Below, piece by piece: positions 18,025 to 22,157 of a stretch of 22,157 bases of DNA (position 1 is its first letter; the number at the start of each line of letters is the position of its first letter). The notes beneath the pieces were generated by a model, which did no database searches, was not told the DNA's origin, and worked only from the letters and a program-made list of their open reading frames with translations. Source of the stretch: Pelargonium cotyledonis (Eukaryota > Streptophyta > Magnoliopsida > Geraniales > Geraniaceae); NCBI GenBank assembly GCA_036897625.1, contig JAYMTA010001047.1, positions 1 through 22,157 of the forward strand, in the 5' to 3' direction. The position numbers and the translations under genes were made by a program.

Positions 18025-18540
18025 CTAAAATGAATTTATCAATAATTTGTGTTAGAAGAGTGTAGACAATTTTTCATCGCCATTACCAAAATATCTCTCA
18101 TAAGATAGGTAAACTCAATTCGTGATAGTTATCTTATTTACAGGCAACACATACACCAAATGGCTTAAATAAACAATAAAATTATTTTAAAAATAATTAT
18201 TTATCACTAGAAACTTATCTAGATTCCTAATATAAAAAAGAAATTTCGAGTATGATATATGCTCTAGTAACTAGCTATTACCACAATACACTATTAACTT
18301 CTAAAAGTTGCCATAAAAATCCACTGCCCAACCACCCGTTGGACCAACTCCTTCCTCGAGGCTGAACATCATCAAGCATCAATTCAAGGGGAAATGATAT
18401 ACAAACTTCCCGTAAACAAGTGAACCACCATTCCACTGTACCAACATTTACCATCATATAACCTAAATCAACATTAGAACAATGAATTTGGAGAACTAAA
18501 AGAAATCATCAGTCTGAATGCCTTTATTTCTTAAAAACAG
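18025..18540. other. AT-rich sequence, nothing firm
   Basis: The minus strand around 18,300-18,370 is GC-richer (CCTCGAGGAAGGAGTTGG and onward) and preceded by an AG acceptor-like TGATGTTCAG, so it could be a small exon or a repeat fragment. I could not choose between these. Confidence 0.35.
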
Positions 18541-18544
18541 GTGA

Positions 18545-18745
18545 CCCAATTCATGAGACTCCCACAATTTTGAGCTCTGGACAAGGTAAGCCATCGCACA
18601 AAGCACCTACCTACCATTGTGTGGTTCTAGGAGGGTCATTTATGTACGCAACCTTACCCCTACTTATGCAAAACTCAATGGACCACTAGGCAACAACCTT
18701 ACCAATACGCCAATGCTCAACCTTAAGGACTAATTAAATTGGCTT
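18545..18745 (-). repeat. Au-SINE-like element, degenerate
   Basis: The minus strand contains TGGTAAGGTTGTTGCCTAGT, which resembles a tRNA-derived box A region, then AGTAGGGGTAAGGTTGCGTA followed by CATAAATGACCCTCC, the hallmark of the Au-SINE body seen in many angiosperms (GTAGGGGTAAGG.TGCGTACA..ACCCTCCC). The box B segment appears lost or much changed. Confidence 0.5.
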
Positions 18746-19004
18746 TCCAATTTCATTAATTCCAGACACTTTCTAAAACAAGTCAACCTTGTTCAAAGAC
18801 TCCAAACTCAATCCCTCAATTCCTAATTTCCCATCAGTGTTGTGTTGCTAATAAAAAATGAATTCAACAATCACTTGTTTTTATAGAATAATTTAAAAAA
18901 ATAAAAAATGAGAAAGTTAAAACACCTCTAGTTTTCCTACATTATTCTCTTGATTAAACACCCATGCAGCACAGGTCTTCTTCTTACCTTGTGCTGAAAT
19001 TTTA
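18746..19004. other. AT-rich sequence between SINE-like stretches, nothing seen
   Basis: No ORF, inverted repeat or splice-bounded exon could be supported here. Confidence 0.45.
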
Positions 19005-19085
19005 TTATTTGATTAGGGTGGCAGTAGTGGGACTCGAACTTGTGACCTTTAGGTCACCAATCAACTCAACTAAAATTTAAGTAGA
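19005..19085 (-). repeat. tRNA-derived SINE-like head
   Basis: The minus strand reads TTAGTTGAGTTGATTGGTGAC then AAGTTCGAGTCCCAC, with box A-like and box B-like motifs about 30 bases apart. GTGACCTaaAGGTCAC between them forms a short near-perfect palindrome. The box B match (GTTCGAGTCC) is good; the body and tail of the element are not clear. Confidence 0.45.
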
Positions 19086-21120
19086 TAATTGAAGACCCAA
19101 TTTAAATTTTATACTCTAACACGTGTTTCAACTGGCAACTTAGGTGAGCGTGTTGTATGCATCAATGGATACTACGCATAAATGACATTTCCCAAACCCC
19201 ATTTGGAGGCAACTTGGTGAACTAGGCCACCTTTTTATGTTATGTGGTTAAAGATTATGAAAATGGAAAACAATGTGCCATTAAAGACTTTTAAATTTTT
19301 ATCAATTATATTTTTTTCCTTATTCAAGTAAAAGATTATGAAATTGTTTATATATAGAATTAATTTTACAAATAAAAATAAAGAAAATGAATTCATTGCG
19401 TTAATGACACCTAAGTGTTATTTGCAATTGAGCAACAAGCGATCAACAATATATGTAAACCATTGGTAATGACACTAAGTTGCTACATAAGTCTCTAATT
19501 TACTTGTTTAACATTTTAACACTCAGTTTAATGGTTGTATTACATTGGTCAGTAGTGAATTAATCGTCCATATATCTAAGCAATAGTGGATTAATTCAAA
19601 TGCAGTACAGCAATGGGGCTTAAAGATCTATTTCAACATGGATTATTTACATTTTAAGTAGATCATGTAGGAGATGTAGTTGTTTTTATGAGAACCAACT
19701 CAAGAATGGGATTCATATCAAAGGGGGTTGACCCTTTCTTAGATCATGGTTGCTAGAAGCCTAGAACATGGTAAGGGATTAATGGAACATAGCCCTGCTA
19801 AGTTATGTACTGATTCCACAAAAACCGTCTCACGTCATAACAAAATAGGAGACTTTATGGTATCACCAAACAAAAGAAAATTTGCTTAACTCAGATCAGC
19901 CATATGTCCTTTATATTTCTTTAAATCTAGCAATTTGTTTCATGTTAATTTTCCAAGGGACTCATCTTTTTCCTCCTTTTTTTGGGAGAAAAATTCCATC
20001 GCATTTAAATGAATTCAAAAAGGTAAGTTACCTACAGTACATTATCTAACTTTTAGCAATCTATTTAATATTTTCTGTTTCCAGATGTGTTCATTTCAAG
20101 AAAACAAAATTAATATTTTTCTTTTTTTTCTCATCATCTCATCACCAAACACTAAGCATTTGGTCTTTCACTCGACCACGAGATCAATAACACCTCAAAA
20201 CAGTAATGTGTAAACAATATCCATGTCCTTCTATGGAAACATATGAGGTTCCCCTATACCATTTGGCTAATCAATAGTGGTCAAGGCAGAACCCTCGTCT
20301 TCTGTGTGCAACTTATGCTTAGATATTGTAAATTTATTTCTTACAATTTTGTCTCCCAATTTTATAAATTTTATGATGACATTATAAAATAATACATTTA
20401 CAAGTCATATTTATAAGTCGTTCCCCTTCCATGCTTATTATAGTACCGAAACCCTGATAGCTTCTACAGTTTAATGTACAAAGATGACTCGTGCTAAAGG
20501 TATTGCATGAAGATTTTACTATGTTCACTTATCATGAATGTATTTACCATTAGATGAACACTTAGAAACATAAAATAACCAAACAAATAAATGCACGATT
20601 ATTGAAAGTTTGAAACTCCACATATTCTTTATAACTTCACTAGCCACAAGCTCATTTTAAACCTTACAAAAAAAAAAAAGTCTATTGCACAGGGAAAAGG
20701 CCACAAACTCCGGGATAAATTTATGAATTATAAATGCATTAATCCAACAAAAGGACTGGCACCGTAATCTACACCGCCATAAAAGGCAAAATCAGACAAC
20801 AAAATTAAAACAGAAATTGCCTTACACATGTAAAGTATTATTTATCATAAACGTCGTGTAGCTCTATAAATGCTAAGTCATGACCAAACCAGTACTTCTA
20901 TGAAGAAAAAATCACAGTTCCTCAGCCTTCTTATAAAAAATAAATCTCAACCATCCTAATCTACGAAATCCATAACAAAACACAAAACAAAAACCAGAAC
21001 GCAATGATCAACCAGCAGTAGTAAACAATTTCATACACAATGCGATGCTCAGAAACAGTAAAACGCACAGTCCACAAAAATTGCAACGATCCGATTAGTA
21101 AAAGATTTGCTCCTCGTTTC
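19086..21120. other. AT-rich, no gene established; probably long intron and repeats of the minus-strand gene
   Basis: About 2 kb with no ORF, RNA gene or clean transposon ends. The part at 20,680-21,120 is strongly T-rich on the minus strand, as expected of intron sequence following the minus-strand donor at 21,131. Fragments at 19,600-19,860 and 20,230-20,330 have more balanced composition and may be unrecognised repeats. Confidence 0.45.
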
Positions 21121-21130
21121 ATAACGGTAC

Positions 21131-21390
21131 CTACATTTTCTCGGCGGCCAAACAGGCGTCCATGAGAGAATCGCGACCGGGGAAGACAGATCTAGGGGTT
21201 GAGATTTGAGATGAAAACGGTGAAAAGTGGTTTACGGACAACGGGAACGTACCTGAGGCCGATTTGTGGTGAATCTGTGGTCTCCGGCGATTCCGCGGCG
21301 TGCATCGATCGTCGAGAGGATTGGTTTCGGTGGATTTTTTTATCGAACAAATAGAGAGCATTTTGGTTTGGTTAGGGATTTGTGGAGCTA
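21131..21390 (-). CDS. 5' exon(s) of an unidentified minus-strand gene, partial
   Basis: The minus strand from about 21,390 has a leader-like ACAAATCCCTAACCAAACC, then possible starts at 21361 (MLSICSIKKSTETN) and 21305 (MHAAESPETTDSPQIGL). A canonical donor (CTCAG|GTACGT) follows 21253 and an acceptor (CAACCCCTAG) precedes 21190. Splicing that 61-base intron joins the second start in frame to RSVFPGRDSLMDACLAAEK, while leaving it unspliced joins the first start to the same frame. The exon then ends at a donor (AAAAT|GTAGGT) at about 21,134-21,133. I do not recognise the product. Codon-rich G+C here contrasts with its AT-rich surroundings, supporting a real exon. Downstream exons are not established. 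Confidence 0.5.
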
Positions 21391-22030
21391 CCAGATTTAG
21401 CTCTCCGATTTTTTTTCATTTTTAGTCTCGCAAATATGAATTTGCCGCCTTTTTCTCATCCTCCCACCTTTTCTGCTCTGTCCTCGCTGTTATTTTTTAA
21501 ACGTTGGCATTGGCTGCGGATGAGTCCACGGGACTTTTTGTGCAACTCTGCTTTCCCCTCGACATGTGTTCGAGTAATTTTCGATTTCACAATTTGTAAT
21601 AAAAATAAGAGGAAATTGCGGATCATTACTTGAACTATGCACGTTCGACTCTTGATATCTTCTCCAAAATTCAATCCATTGGCTAAATTTGACACACACA
21701 CACAAATTATTTAATGATTATGTGCTAGCACAAGACCAAAAGATTTCAAAATTATATAAAATACTCTTTTTCTCGTTACGATCGCTTACCATTATACATT
21801 CTTGCAATTGAAAAACTTAATGAATGAACATCCCCGCTACTGAAATCTGGATTTTCCAAAAACAACACAAAGCAAAATCATCTTTTATCCATACTTACAT
21901 GCATTCACATCTCTTTTCTATCAATCTCAACTATAATGCAAGATTAACATATTCGTTCATAAAAGAATGAATGAATGTCATATCTTTTGTTTAGAAAAAT
22001 ATTAAAGATAAATTAGTTGGTGCTTGTTTG
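21391..22030. other. Promoter side of the minus-strand gene and intergenic AT-rich sequence
   Basis: 21,391-21,590 is less AT-rich and would be the promoter of the minus-strand gene; no clear TATA box is seen. From 21,600 the sequence is AT-rich with a short CA run (21,694-21,705). GAGGAAATTGCGGATCATTA at 21,610 resembles the end of the MULE-type MITE at 2,035 but lacks a partner end. Confidence 0.4.
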
Positions 22031-22088
22031 AAAACTCCAACTTTCTCTCTTTTGCTTCTTTTTCTTCTCCGACTAGGATATAGAGGCA

Positions 22089-22157
22089 ATGGTCTTGTTT
22101 GACAAACTTCATTCTCTCTCCTCCTCTTTGGTCTGCCAACTAAGCAAAAGGAGGAGA
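22089..22157 (+). CDS. Possible truncated start of a + strand gene
   Basis: An ATG at 22089 opens a frame that runs off the window end: MVLFDKLHSLSSSLVCQLSK and onward, 23 codons. It follows a CT-rich, leader-like stretch (22,040-22,075). There is too little sequence to identify a product, and chance is a real alternative. Confidence 0.2.
   Translation, partial: MVLFDKLHSLSSSLVCQLSKRRR

Noticed and set aside
21605-21710. A second MULE-type MITE
   Set aside because: Only one end resembling GGAAATTGC is present, with no inverted partner and no target duplication.
1-22157. tRNA, rRNA or CRISPR features
   Set aside because: No intact cloverleaf, rRNA segment or spaced identical repeats were found; the tRNA-like stretches are degenerate SINE heads, and the composition is plant nuclear.

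Overview
This is a window of plant nuclear DNA, most likely from a eudicot. The background is AT-rich, the introns are short and T-rich with GT..AG borders, there are several plant-type non-autonomous DNA transposons, and the one clear protein-coding gene belongs to a plant-specific family. The sequence alone does not fix the species.

The centre (about 4,590-15,300, + strand) is one large gene for a DEMETER-type 5-methylcytosine DNA glycosylase. I joined 19 coding exons by hand from splice sites, reading-frame phase and recall of Arabidopsis DME. The phases close exactly: 5,919 nt including the stop, 1,972 residues, against about 1,987 for long-form DME. All landmarks are present: N-terminal WTPLTPEK motif, basic stretch, domain A, helix-hairpin-helix glycosylase with catalytic Lys1541 and Asp1559, the C-x6-C-x2-C-x5-C iron-sulfur ligands, permuted CXXC motif and RRM-like C-terminus. 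A TATA box (4589-4596) and a pyrimidine-rich leader precede it; a candidate poly(A) signal lies near 15,293.

The upstream flank (1-4,588) is a transposon cluster: a 1.0-kb MULE-like element (964-1968) with about 100-bp inverted repeats and a captured-looking GC-rich core, a 216-bp MULE-type MITE (2035-2250) with a perfect 9-bp target duplication, and two hAT-type MITEs (3204-3649, 3843-4103) with 8-bp target duplications. A leader-like stretch (2,640-2,950) of unknown origin lies between them.

The downstream flank (15,300-21,250) is repeat-rich. Two further copies of a sequence also present in the gene's last intron, a pyrimidine tract, a Copia retrotransposon fossil and three degenerate tRNA-related SINE-like stretches can be seen. 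At 21,120-21,390 lies a minus-strand promoter-proximal exon of an unidentified gene that reads back into the window; two small candidate exons near 17.8-18.0 kb may belong to it. The last 70 bases may be the truncated start of another + strand gene.

I found no undescribed multi-gene system. The most interesting points are the fourfold 57-bp coding repeat in the demethylase N-terminus, a Trp-to-Leu change in its RRM-like tail, the repeat shared between its last intron and 3' flank, and the transposon cluster just upstream of a gene whose product removes DNA methylation.
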